Source: Patescibacteria group bacterium | Lineage (GTDB): Bacteria; Patescibacteriota; Gracilibacteria; UBA1369 | DNA: 64,000 nucleotides | Direction of reading: 5' to 3' | NCBI GenBank assembly: GCA_963169655.1 | Contig: CAUJCM010000004.1 | Coordinates: forward strand, 229,239-293,238 | Shown: positions 31,876 through 41,527 of the stretch, piece after piece | How the letters are laid out: each line of letters opens with the position of its first letter | Numbering within the stretch: position 1 is the stretch's first letter | The notes under the pieces: generated by a model | What the model saw: the letters and a program-made list of their open reading frames with translations, nothing else | What the model was told of the DNA's origin: nothing | Databases searched by the model: none | Position numbers and translations under genes: made by a program

Positions 31876-33540
31876 TTAAGAATTTAAATATTTTTCTAAT
31901 CTCTCAATTACTTTTTCCTGTCCCAATACTTTCATTATTTCATATAGATCAGGAGACTGTGCTCGACCTGTTAAAATAATTCTGTAAATTTGAGTTATTT
32001 CTCCAAAATGACCTAAATATTTATCTGGTTCTTGTTTGTAATCTTTTACTTCTCTAGCAAAATTTAATCCCTCTGCAATATTTTTAATATTTTCGAGCCA
32101 TACCTCTTTACCTAAATCTAAATTCAAGGATTTAATTAATTTTTGACATGCTTCTATTTTTACTTGTTTTTCAACATTAGGTAAAAACTCTTCTAAATTA
32201 AATTCTAAATTTTGATAAATTGGATCAAAGAAAAATCCATAATAAGATTTAAGCATAGACCATTTTGATAAATCTTTTCTTTGATTGAGATTATCTCTTT
32301 CCATTGAAAAAATACTAATCCACAAATCTTTATTTTTTTCTAATAAATCTTTTAATTCTAAATCATACTTATTTGCCCACTCCAAACTAAATTGATAAAT
32401 CTGATCTACTGTTAACTGGCTCATAAAAAGAGTGCATACATGATTTAATTTTTGAAAATCTAGTAATGCTCCACTTTTCCCTAAATGTTTAATTTCTAAA
32501 TTATATTCATTAAATGATGTTGATGGGTTTTTTCTTCTCCAAGGTTCAAAATTAGAATCAGCAATAGTAAGGAGATAATCTAAAATTCCTCCAATTGGAA
32601 AACCTTCTTCAAAATAATAAGTAATTCCTGCTTCTGGGTCTTTTCTTTTACTTAATTTTCTACGACTATCATTTTCTAATTTCTGTATTGGGGCTATATG
32701 AGCATATTTAGGAGCTTCCCAACCTGCAGCTTTAAATAATTGTAAATGTAAAGCGAGAGAAGAATACCATTCATCCCCACGAATTACATGAGTAGTTCTC
32801 ATTAAATGATCATCAATTAAATGAGCAAAATGATAAGTTGGAATTCCATCAGATTTTAAAATAACAATATCATTGTCATTTTCTGGAAGTTCTGATTTAC
32901 CTTTAACTAAATCCTGAACTTTAATCCTCTTAGCTGAATGACCTTCATTTCGAAAACGGATAACAGGGGTTAGACCTTTGTCTAAAGACTCTTTAACTTC
33001 TTCAAGAGATTTATTTCTCCAAATAGCAAATTCTTTATAATAACCAGGTCTTAATTTCATTTGATTTTGTCTATTGGTCATTTCTTCAAGCTCTTCTGGG
33101 CTTGCAAAACATGGATAAGCTTTTCCTTCCATTACCCATTTTTTAGCAAAAGCTTGGTAAATATCTTTTCTTAAACTTTGAATATAAGGCCCATAATTAC
33201 CTTTCTGAGATCCATTAAGTAAAGGACCTTCATCATAATCTAATTGGAATGTTTCAAGACCATCAATAACTAATTGATTTGCACCTTCCACTTCTCTTTT
33301 TTTGTCAGTATCTTCAAGTCTCAAAAAGAAAATACCACTACTTTGCTTAGCAAGTTTCCAACAAATTAAAGCGGTATAAACTGTTCCTATATGCATAAAA
33401 CCTGTTGGACTTGGTGCAACTCTAGTGACTATAGCTCCTTCTGGTAAATTTCTTTGTGGATATTTATTTTCAAGTTCTTCTGTATTTGGTAAAGGATTTG
33501 GAAATAAAAGTTCAGCTAGTTTTAGATTGTCTTCATTCAT
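31876..33540 (-). CDS. gltX: Glutamyl-tRNA synthetase
   Basis: A 554-residue class I synthetase charging tRNA-Glu (and perhaps tRNA-Gln). The HIGH motif is in VAPSPTGFMHIGTVYTAL (HIG at 50-52), followed by FFLRLEDTDKKREVEG. Further on are FAHLIDDHLMRTTHVIRGDEW and the KMSKS-type motif KLSKRKDPE (near residue 293), then the helical anticodon-binding domain to the end. The N-terminal 30 residues before the Rossmann fold are an extra segment. No gatCAB or glnS gene is in view, so discrimination cannot be assessed. It leads a two-gene operon with the NlpC-like gene. Confidence 0.95.
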   Translation of the reverse strand: MNEDNLKLAELLFPNPLPNTEELENKYPQRNLPEGAIVTRVAPSPTGFMHIGTVYTALICWKLAKQSSGIFFLRLEDTDKKREVEGANQLVIDGLETFQLDYDEGPLLNGSQKGNYGPYIQSLRKDIYQAFAKKWVMEGKAYPCFASPEELEEMTNRQNQMKLRPGYYKEFAIWRNKSLEEVKESLDKGLTPVIRFRNEGHSAKRIKVQDLVKGKSELPENDNDIVILKSDGIPTYHFAHLIDDHLMRTTHVIRGDEWYSSLALHLQLFKAAGWEAPKYAHIAPIQKLENDSRRKLSKRKDPEAGITYYFEEGFPIGGILDYLLTIADSNFEPWRRKNPSTSFNEYNLEIKHLGKSGALLDFQKLNHVCTLFMSQLTVDQIYQFSLEWANKYDLELKDLLEKNKDLWISIFSMERDNLNQRKDLSKWSMLKSYYGFFFDPIYQNLEFNLEEFLPNVEKQVKIEACQKLIKSLNLDLGKEVWLENIKNIAEGLNFAREVKDYKQEPDKYLGHFGEITQIYRIILTGRAQSPDLYEIMKVLGQEKVIERLEKYLNS

Positions 33541-33625
33541 ATTTTTAAGAAAAATTCGGCTGGGATTGTAGCATAAAGTTTAAAAATACGCTATAATTTA
33601 AAGATTTATTTAAAATTTTTAAATT

Positions 33626-34180
33626 ATGCTTTTTGCTGAATCCGAAAATAAAAATGTGTTAGATGAATTATTTGGTTATAACGACAATAAGTTAGAAAAT
33701 TTTATTGATTCTGAAAGATTAAGTCTTAATTTAGTTTCTGTTGAGTGGTTAGATGAAATTTTTGAGGAAAATAGAGGAAATGTAAAAGAATATTTTGTAG
33801 AATTTAAAGAAAAAAGTGAAGTTCAAACTTGGATAAATGAAAATCGAAGGCTTTTTGAAAAAGGTCAAAAAATGGAAATGGTTATTTTAAATAAAAAAGA
33901 CAATCAATTTACAGGGATGGTTTCACTTCAAAATATGGCCATACAACCTGAGATAGGGCTTTGGATTAAAGAAGAAGCACAAGGACAAGGCTATGGTAGT
34001 GAAGCTGTTCAAGTAATTAGTAATTGGTATAAAGAAAAATTTGGAAAAGATGAAAAAATTAAATACTTAGTTGAAACTGGAAATTTAAGAAGTATTAATT
34101 TAGCAAAAGGTTTTGGGATGGAAAAAATTCAAAATATCAAAAATTACGAAGGGAAAGAATTTGAAGAATATCAATTTTAA
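33626..34180 (+). CDS. GNAT-family N-acetyltransferase (RimJ/RimL type)
   Basis: A 184-residue acetyltransferase. The acetyl-CoA pyrophosphate loop is EEAQGQGYGSEAVQVISNW (Q-G-x-G motif, about 124-142), preceded by strand EIGLWI and followed by YLVETGNLRSINLAKGFGM, as in RimJ/RimL enzymes that acetylate ribosomal proteins or small molecules. The first 40 residues are an unusual acidic extension (NKNVLDELFGYNDNKLENF). A TATAAT box at 33592-33597 precedes the start by 28 bases. The mpg gene follows after 51 bases. The substrate is unknown. Confidence 0.8.
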   Translation: MLFAESENKNVLDELFGYNDNKLENFIDSERLSLNLVSVEWLDEIFEENRGNVKEYFVEFKEKSEVQTWINENRRLFEKGQKMEMVILNKKDNQFTGMVSLQNMAIQPEIGLWIKEEAQGQGYGSEAVQVISNWYKEKFGKDEKIKYLVETGNLRSINLAKGFGMEKIQNIKNYEGKEFEEYQF

Positions 34181-34231
34181 GCTATACTTTTTTCTTATTT
34201 AAAATTTGAAATAAAAGTATAAAATTAGCTT

Positions 34232-34801
34232 ATGAAGAGATTAAATGAAGATTTTTTTTCACGCCCTGCTTTAGAAGTCGCTCAGGATTTGTTGGGAAAA
34301 TATTTAGTGAGAAAAACAAATGACGGTGTGATGATTGGAGAAATTAATGAAGTTGAAGCTTATCGTGGGGAGGATGATCCTGCTAGTCATGCAGTTTCAG
34401 GTAGAACAAAAAGAAATGAAGTGATGTTTTGGCGTGGAGGACATGCTCACGTTTATTTTACTTATGGAATGTATCATTGTATGAATTTAGTTTGTGAAAA
34501 AAAAGATTTTGCAGCTGGAATTTTAATTAGATCAATTATTCCAATTGATGGTAAGGATTTAATGTTAAAAAACCGTTTAAAAAATAGTAAGACTAAAAAT
34601 ATTAAAGATGAAAATTTAGTTAATGGGCCTGCCAAAATTTGTTTAGCTTATGATTTGACATTAAAAGATGATGGAATTGATATTGTAAATAGTGAAGAAC
34701 TTTATGTGACAGAAGGAAATAAAAAGAAAATTAAATTTAAAAAAACTTCAAGGATTGGGATTAGTAAAGGGAAAGATTTGATGTGGAGATTTTTTTATTA
34801 A
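34232..34801 (+). CDS. 3-methyladenine DNA glycosylase (AAG/MPG family)
   Basis: A 189-residue DNA repair glycosylase of the AAG fold. It begins with FFSRPALEVAQDLLGKYLVR, then EINEVEAYRGEDDPASHA with the catalytic Glu in VEAY, then RNEVMFWRGGHAHVYFTYGMYHCMNLVC, all diagnostic. NGPAKICLAYDLTLKDDGIDI corresponds to the base-flipping and helix-capping region. It excises alkylated purines and hypoxanthine from DNA. Length is typical for bacterial members (about 190-200). It may be cotranscribed with the GNAT gene. Confidence 0.93.
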   Translation: MKRLNEDFFSRPALEVAQDLLGKYLVRKTNDGVMIGEINEVEAYRGEDDPASHAVSGRTKRNEVMFWRGGHAHVYFTYGMYHCMNLVCEKKDFAAGILIRSIIPIDGKDLMLKNRLKNSKTKNIKDENLVNGPAKICLAYDLTLKDDGIDIVNSEELYVTEGNKKKIKFKKTSRIGISKGKDLMWRFFY

Positions 34802-34892
34802 AATTTTAATTTTACATCACCTAAAAATAATAGGAAAAAATAAAGTTCTATGATAAAATAATTAAGTATACAAAAATCAAAAATAGACCAAT

Positions 34893-37808
34893 ATGATGCT
34901 AATCTTGAAACCTTTAAAATTTTTTAAAAGACTATTTTTTTTAAGTTTTGTTTTCAGTGCTTTTTTAATTACTAATCAAAGAAGTTTTGCAACTATTCTT
35001 TATGATGGAGATCAAACAGGTGGAGTGACAGTTGATGACTCTTTTACAATTGATTTTGACCAAACTTCTGTGGACAGAGAACTTAGGTTTGGAGACTCAA
35101 CTATTTACTTTAAATGGAATGGTAGCCAATTCCAAGTTTCTAATGATTTAGACCTGCAATCCAATCAATTAAAAACTGCTAGAGTTGAAAATGTAATGTC
35201 TTTGCCTGGAGGAGCTGGAGGACTTGGAGTGGCTGGAACTGGTAGAATTGTTCAACTGACAGCGATTGATGCTATTGCACCTGGATGTACTGGGCCAACA
35301 TGCTCTCCAGGTACTTATTCTTGGGATGGAACAATATGGAGATCACTTCAAGGTAGTATTAATATTTCAAATGCCACTAAAATAGTGACAGTTGGACCAG
35401 TTGGTAGAGATTATACTAATATTCCGGCAGCTGCTGCATATTTAAACACTTTGTCTGGTGGAGAAATGTGGATAGATCCAGGAAAATATGTAATTAAAGG
35501 TAAATTAGATTTGAGAAATATTAGGTTAATTGGAGCAGATACAGCATTAACTTTAGTTGTCTTTACTGATAAATCTTTTGCACTCTCAGACAATACTGAT
35601 TTTGAAACTTTATCTTTAATGACTGATCATTTGGTTACAGATTTTATTTTGGACGCCTATAATAATATTGATCACCAAGCTTCGCTGTCGTTTGATAGAG
35701 TAAATCTAGCAATTGAAGCGAATAAGGTTTTAGTTAATTCATCTTCTGCTGTTTTCCCAAAAACATACTTAAGTTTTATTAATTCCACAGCAGATGATTT
35801 AGGTGGAACAATTGTTTACCCATTATCTTCATCAAAATTAGATAGTAGTTCTAGTTTTCTTATTACAAATTTGAGTAATACAAAACCACTTAGATTTGAA
35901 GATTGGCCTGTTACAATTGTTGGAGGTAGCAATGTTGTTACAAGCGGTAAAATTACAGCTATTCCTGATAGAACTATTGTGGTATCTCCTGGGATGAATA
36001 TTCAAGGAGCAATTTATAGTTTAGGCTCAGGTGGTGGAGTTATTAAACTTTTAATTGGGGAACATATTATAAATCGACCTATTAATTTCAAATATGGTAA
36101 TATAGAGATTGTAGGTGATGGATCGGGATCTATAATTAAAACTGACTCTAATTGGTTGGGTGGAAATGGAGCAAAAGATTGTGTAATTGAAGTAGGAGAT
36201 CAAACTGGTAGTAATAATCCTTTAAGTAATGTAGTTCTTAGAAACTTTACTGTGGATGTAGGCACAGATGTCCATGGTGTATGTATCTATGGTGGAAATG
36301 AAAATAAGGTAATAGATATGACAGTTACTTCAACTAGCAAAAAAACTACTACTCACACGGGAATAGTGTTTACTGATGGAGGAGCCTCACAAGGAGCTAG
36401 ATTTACTGCAAGTAGAAATACTATTAACTCTAATGATCCATCACATCGTTGGGTTGATGGGATTCATTTTGATGGAACAAATGCTGGACCAAGCGGTTTA
36501 CAAGGTTTTGGAAATGGAATTGTGGATAGCATTATTTCTGAAAATATTGTTTATGAAGCTCAACAAACTTGTTTTGCTTTTGCAAAGGTTTCTGCTTCTG
36601 GAATATTTTCTAATAGGGCAAGAGATATTGGGTATGATAATGGGTCTTTAGGTATGTTTTTTATGGATAGTACAGATGTGACGACAATTAATAATTCAAT
36701 GGAAGGTAATAATAATCCCAATGTTACCGGAATTTCATTATATGATGATGTAAGAAAATCTTCTTTTATAGGTAATGTTGTGACAGGAGGGCCAATTGAT
36801 TTTGCTAATGGAATATATGTAAGGACAAATACAAATGTAAGTAATATTTTTGATGGTAATCAATTTACAAATGTAAATAATCCTCCAATCAATAATCAAG
36901 GTTTAAATTCTAAATTTGAAACAAATCATGTAAGAGATATTTCAGATCCAACAGTTAATGATGATATCAGTAAAGATTTTGATATAGGCACAATGTGGAT
37001 TAATACTTTAACTCAAGAAGTTTTTGCTTCCGCTGATAGTACGATAGGTAGTGCTAAATGGGTTAGTTTAAGTAATTTAACAGGAACTCCTTCAAATACC
37101 TTTACTTTAGATAATGATAATACGGGTGGAGATATTGCTTTGATTTTTGGACAAGCTTTAGGAAAAAGTTTGAGATGGGATAGTGCTAATTCTAAATTTG
37201 TTTTAAATGCTCCTTTAAAAGTTCAAGGAAATGTTGAAGTAGACGGAACCTTGAAAGTACTTGAAGGTGGAGCTTCTCCACAATATTACACTAATTTCAG
37301 TGGAGCAGATCAAACTGGAAATATTAATTATACCCTACCTAATGCACAAGGTGGTGGAAGCACAATGCTATTTAATGATGGAAGTGGAAATTTAAGTTGG
37401 AAAAGAGGTGTGGGACAGATGCTAACATTCTTGGCAGGAAATGGAAATGTTAATTGGGGGATACCAACTTCCTTAACTGAATTTGCTGGAAATACTAGTA
37501 GAAGAATAAGAGTGGATTTAAGTAATGTTACTGAAGCTAGATTACATGCAAATGTTGTTACTGGATCAGGTGGTACAAATCCTCAACTAAGTGTACAATA
37601 TTCAACTGATGGAATTACTTGGAATTATTTAGTAGGAGCGAATCAACCAACTATAAATGTTGGAACATCGAATACATTATCTTCTTCAGCTTGGGGAACT
37701 ATTAATGCTGGTGCAAGAGGAGATATCTATTTGAGGGTTGTAGGAATTAGAAGTACTACAGGTGGAAGCAATCTTATCGTAAATAAAGTCCAAATAGAAG
37801 TTAGATAG
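34893..37808 (+). CDS. Secreted right-handed beta-helix surface protein
   Basis: A 971-residue exported protein. A signal peptide covers about residues 1-33 (KRLFFLSFVFSAFLITNQ). Residues 35-160 form a beta-rich head (including LRFGDSTIYFKWNGSQF and a PGCTGPTCSPG loop). Two pectate-lyase-like beta-helix regions follow (about 165-330 and 365-690), recognisable by repeated short strands with Asn ladders, for example GNENKVIDMTV and GFGNGIVDSIISENIVYEA. A tail-fibre-like segment (LRWDSANSKFVLNAPLKVQGNVEVDG) repeats the head pattern, and the last 110 residues look like a beta sandwich (receptor-binding or carbohydrate-binding by analogy). No wall anchor is seen. It is convergent with another beta-helix gene. 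Confidence 0.75.
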   Translation: MMLILKPLKFFKRLFFLSFVFSAFLITNQRSFATILYDGDQTGGVTVDDSFTIDFDQTSVDRELRFGDSTIYFKWNGSQFQVSNDLDLQSNQLKTARVENVMSLPGGAGGLGVAGTGRIVQLTAIDAIAPGCTGPTCSPGTYSWDGTIWRSLQGSINISNATKIVTVGPVGRDYTNIPAAAAYLNTLSGGEMWIDPGKYVIKGKLDLRNIRLIGADTALTLVVFTDKSFALSDNTDFETLSLMTDHLVTDFILDAYNNIDHQASLSFDRVNLAIEANKVLVNSSSAVFPKTYLSFINSTADDLGGTIVYPLSSSKLDSSSSFLITNLSNTKPLRFEDWPVTIVGGSNVVTSGKITAIPDRTIVVSPGMNIQGAIYSLGSGGGVIKLLIGEHIINRPINFKYGNIEIVGDGSGSIIKTDSNWLGGNGAKDCVIEVGDQTGSNNPLSNVVLRNFTVDVGTDVHGVCIYGGNENKVIDMTVTSTSKKTTTHTGIVFTDGGASQGARFTASRNTINSNDPSHRWVDGIHFDGTNAGPSGLQGFGNGIVDSIISENIVYEAQQTCFAFAKVSASGIFSNRARDIGYDNGSLGMFFMDSTDVTTINNSMEGNNNPNVTGISLYDDVRKSSFIGNVVTGGPIDFANGIYVRTNTNVSNIFDGNQFTNVNNPPINNQGLNSKFETNHVRDISDPTVNDDISKDFDIGTMWINTLTQEVFASADSTIGSAKWVSLSNLTGTPSNTFTLDNDNTGGDIALIFGQALGKSLRWDSANSKFVLNAPLKVQGNVEVDGTLKVLEGGASPQYYTNFSGADQTGNINYTLPNAQGGGSTMLFNDGSGNLSWKRGVGQMLTFLAGNGNVNWGIPTSLTEFAGNTSRRIRVDLSNVTEARLHANVVTGSGGTNPQLSVQYSTDGITWNYLVGANQPTINVGTSNTLSSSAWGTINAGARGDIYLRVVGIRSTTGGSNLIVNKVQIEVR

Positions 37809-38018
37809 GAAATTAGATTTTCTTTAAAAAATATTTTTTGAAGTATAAATAAATATTTTAAGGAAGATAGTACTTATAAATCTAAATTATCTTTCTATAA
37901 ATGACAAATTTTGAAAATTTTAAATTATGTAATTTTTTGTAAACCCCTTAATTCTTTAAATTATTATCAATTTTCATAATTATTGTTGATTATCTTTTAA
38001 ATTATTAATCTCAACAAA

Positions 38019-41000
38019 CTATTTATCTAATTGATCTATTATTTTAGCTGCCAATGCCCTAGTAATTGGATCAGCATATTTATCAATTAAATCAGGATAT
38101 TTTGGTTTCTCTCCTTGTGTAGCAGCCCAAAGAATATATTTGGCATACCATGATTTTCTATCTAAATTAGGTAAAATGTCTTTGGATACTGAATCAAGGT
38201 CGAAAGATTGAATTTCTTGTTGGCGATTTTGGCTGTGCAAAATCATTTTCATTGCTTCAGCACCTATAATAGTTTGATCAGGTCTAAATAAACTATCTGA
38301 GTAACCTTCTATGATCTTTTTATTTTTACTAGCTTGTAATGTTGAATTATACCAGCTTTCAATATTAACATCTGGAAATGAAGCTTCTTTTAACATAGGT
38401 AGATTACTTGACTGCTCTGGATATAAACTTCTAAAAATAAATGTAGCAAATTCAGCTCTCGTAATGCCAATATTAGGTCTATAAGTTTTATCTGGATAGC
38501 CTTTAGCTATCCCCTTTCTTGCTAAATTATTTATATGATCTCTTGCCCAATTATATTTAATATCAATAAAATAATCTTGATCAGTATCGGAATGAATAAT
38601 ATTTTCAGTTTGAGGATATTCACATTGCTTTCCACTACATGACTGTCGTCCATAAGGTCCACCTGCCCCAATACCTCCATTACTACTATTTCCTCCATTA
38701 TTATTATTTTGGGTTAGAATTAAATTTACTACCTGATTAGGATGACTTATTGCTTGAGTTAAATTAGCTGTGATAGAATCTTGTGAAGCACTAAATTTAA
38801 AAGGACTAATATTTCCAGCAGTTAATGATGTGGGATCTGCTAAACTTAAAATTTGAGTTTTGATAAGCGTGGTTAATGGAGTGTCACCTGTAATCTGAGT
38901 TATTAAATCATCAATATTATTATTGTTTGTATCTTTAATATTAACATTAACATTATTTAATGGACTGCCATTTCCATCTTTAAGATTAACTAAAAACTTA
39001 AAGAATATTTCCAAATTCCCAGTGCTCTCAATTTTAGTTTTAGCAAAATCAAAACTTGAATTTTCTATATAATTATCAAGTGTAGATGAAGACCATAAAT
39101 CACTTATAAAATTATTGTTAAATATAGAATCCTTGACAGTATTTTGAAAGGAACCATTTTGAAATTTTATGCCAATATTATTGTCTGAGAAAATAATATT
39201 AGTTAAAGTATTGCTTTTAGAATTATCTAATAAAATACCGCTTCCATCGCCATTGTTTGTATTAATTACTGGATTAGGAGATCCTCCAGTTGGGAAAAAT
39301 CCAGCATTTATAATATCAGTATCATTATAAACATATTCATTTCCATTCAATACAAAAACAGAGTCAAAATATTGTTCTATAAAAGAAACTGGTATTCCAC
39401 ATACAGCAACTACATCTGAGGGATCATTTAACAAAGCTTTTGAAGCATAAACAGTATAAAAGTCACTAGGATTTGGGTTAGGAATACTTATTAAAAATAG
39501 AGAAATGTTTGAAGTACCTACCCCATTAATAGCAGAGATATCAGTTGCTCCAAATATTGGAATAGCATTACAGCCTGTATCTAAGAAAATAGGTCCTGAA
39601 GATGTATTATAGTCTTGGGTGATACTGGAAAAAGAATCACTATTCATTATGTATTCAAGCTGAGTAATTACTGAGTTTTTTACTGTTAAATTTTCTATTA
39701 AAGAATTACCTACAGAGTGTAATAAAATTGCAAAAGAATTAGAGCTACCATCTATGACGGTTGAAGGTCCAGAACCGCTGATGTGAATATTATCTAGCGG
39801 TTCAACAACTTTAATTGGCTCATAAGTTCCGCTACCAATTTGGACCGTATCATTATGTATTAATGTGTGCTCCAATATACTTGTAAAATGGGAAAAACAA
39901 GTTAAATAATCAACAATACAGTTTTTATCAATTACCGCATTCGGTTCTCTTACATCTGGAAAAGCACCAATATCTAGAGGTCCACTAATATCTAAGTAAC
40001 TACTGATGGGATTTAAATGATAATCATCATTTGTATCAATATTTTCATCTTTAAAAATTGGTTTTCGAGTGATATCTGTTAATGACGGGCTAAAATAAAT
40101 ACCAACTATATCATTAATTATATTTTGAAATCCCCATATTCCGTTAAAACTTTCGGAAAAAAGTAAATTACTACTACCTGGTTGCCAATATAAATTAAAG
40201 GCATTTCCTGAAAAAGGATAGATGTTAGGGTGATAACAAATGTTGAACTGCAAATTTATTTCTATTGTTTCACCTGTACCAAGACCATCGTCATAATAAA
40301 AAAAGCAAGCATCATCAGATGCGTGAGATTGTTGTGAGTTTAGTATTACTGTATTATTTAGATAAAAAATATTAGCGTCATAAAAATCTCTTTTTATATA
40401 AAAAGCCAAAGTTCCATTAATGGATCCTGGATCTTTTTCTGGGGCTATAATTAGATTATTTTTGACTTCTACTTGTGAATTAGCAAATGATAACATAACT
40501 ATATATGAATCAACTAAAACAGCTGATGAATAAACAGTATTATTTGTAAACTCAATATCTTTTCCAGCATAGATATTTACCCATTCACTAGTATTATAAG
40601 CTACTGAATTTACTATTTCATTATTATCAATTTTTACAAAATTTGGGATTTTAGCATCTACGCCAAAGTCGGAAGGCAATACAATATTGCCCCATGTTGT
40701 GATGGCACTGTAATAAGGATTATTTATAACTATTTTATTATTTTGAATTAATCCATTGTCACTTGCTCCAATATTTATTTGATTGATATTTTGATTTCCA
40801 GTGATAATAAAGCCATCATTTACATTTAAATCTATTGTAGATTTGCCACTTCCAAAAAATGTATTATTTGTAATATTAATATTTCCACTACCAAAATTTG
40901 TGGCGAAATTGGCATATTCAAAAGTACAATTATCAATTGTAGTGTTAGAATTTATTAATAATTGATATGTACCAAAAGTGTCATCTCCAATAGAATCAGC

Positions 41001-41264
41001 ACCTGGTAAACAAATTAAAGATACTGTAGGACTTAAAGTGTTGTTGAAAACTTCAGTATTATTATCAAAAATATAATCAGCAGTAGGCTGAATAATATCA
41101 TTAGATAGTCCTGGTGTAGCTAAAGCGTCAGTTAAGGTTGTAAAATCACAACCTACAGGACAAACCGTATAGGTGGTATTTAATGCTTTAGTACTTTGAA
41201 CACCAATAAATAGTAATGCAGATATTAGAATAAAATTGGAGATTTTTTTCAAAGATGGAATCAT
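38019..41264 (-). CDS. Beta-helix surface protein with three S-layer homology domains
   Basis: A 1081-residue exported protein. Signal peptide near residues 5-28 (LILISALLFIGVQSTKA style, ending KAL). Residues 30-760 contain parallel beta-helix repeats (INITNNTFFGSG, VKIDNNEIVNSV, IEFTNNTVYSS). After a Gly/Asn-rich hinge (NNNGGNSSNGGIGAGG) come three SLH domains from about 895 to 1078: WARDHINNLARKGIAKGYPD with ITRAEFATFIFR; FPDVNIESWYNSTLQASKNK with IIGAEAMKMIL; and a more divergent third with ITRALAAKIIDQL. SLH domains bind pyruvylated wall polysaccharide, so this is a wall-attached S-layer or adhesin-like protein and implies a thick wall polymer on the cell surface. Confidence 0.85.
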   Translation of the reverse strand: MIPSLKKISNFILISALLFIGVQSTKALNTTYTVCPVGCDFTTLTDALATPGLSNDIIQPTADYIFDNNTEVFNNTLSPTVSLICLPGADSIGDDTFGTYQLLINSNTTIDNCTFEYANFATNFGSGNINITNNTFFGSGKSTIDLNVNDGFIITGNQNINQINIGASDNGLIQNNKIVINNPYYSAITTWGNIVLPSDFGVDAKIPNFVKIDNNEIVNSVAYNTSEWVNIYAGKDIEFTNNTVYSSAVLVDSYIVMLSFANSQVEVKNNLIIAPEKDPGSINGTLAFYIKRDFYDANIFYLNNTVILNSQQSHASDDACFFYYDDGLGTGETIEINLQFNICYHPNIYPFSGNAFNLYWQPGSSNLLFSESFNGIWGFQNIINDIVGIYFSPSLTDITRKPIFKDENIDTNDDYHLNPISSYLDISGPLDIGAFPDVREPNAVIDKNCIVDYLTCFSHFTSILEHTLIHNDTVQIGSGTYEPIKVVEPLDNIHISGSGPSTVIDGSSNSFAILLHSVGNSLIENLTVKNSVITQLEYIMNSDSFSSITQDYNTSSGPIFLDTGCNAIPIFGATDISAINGVGTSNISLFLISIPNPNPSDFYTVYASKALLNDPSDVVAVCGIPVSFIEQYFDSVFVLNGNEYVYNDTDIINAGFFPTGGSPNPVINTNNGDGSGILLDNSKSNTLTNIIFSDNNIGIKFQNGSFQNTVKDSIFNNNFISDLWSSSTLDNYIENSSFDFAKTKIESTGNLEIFFKFLVNLKDGNGSPLNNVNVNIKDTNNNNIDDLITQITGDTPLTTLIKTQILSLADPTSLTAGNISPFKFSASQDSITANLTQAISHPNQVVNLILTQNNNNGGNSSNGGIGAGGPYGRQSCSGKQCEYPQTENIIHSDTDQDYFIDIKYNWARDHINNLARKGIAKGYPDKTYRPNIGITRAEFATFIFRSLYPEQSSNLPMLKEASFPDVNIESWYNSTLQASKNKKIIEGYSDSLFRPDQTIIGAEAMKMILHSQNRQQEIQSFDLDSVSKDILPNLDRKSWYAKYILWAATQGEKPKYPDLIDKYADPITRALAAKIIDQLDK

Positions 41265-41464
41265 TTATTTTGGTGTTAGTTTTTAAATTTTTTGTTAGTT
41301 TAACATATATATGTATTTTTCAACAAAAATATTTTTATAATGTAATTTTTAATTATTTATTAAATAATCATTTTTTAATAAATATTTTTGACAAAATGAT
41401 AATTTTGTTGACTATTATAACTTTTATCTATAAGATGCGTTTCATATTCAGGTATTAGATTGCA

Positions 41465-41515
41465 TTAGCTTTAAGCTAAGTAGAGGTAACTCAAGCGATT
41501 TAAACCCTACTTTTT
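41465..41515 (+). promoter_or_regulatory. Structured 5' leader of the DEAD-box helicase gene
   Basis: Two hairpins precede the start codon at 41528: TTAGCTT-T-AAGCTAA (41465-41479) and AAGTAG-a-GG (41478-41486) with CC-CTACTT (41506-41512), followed by a T5 run. They overlap by two bases, so they could be alternative structures, and the second resembles a short attenuator. The location just before an RNA helicase gene fits cold-shock or autoregulatory leaders, but this is inference. Confidence 0.5.
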
Positions 41516-41527
41516 AAAGCTAAAAAT

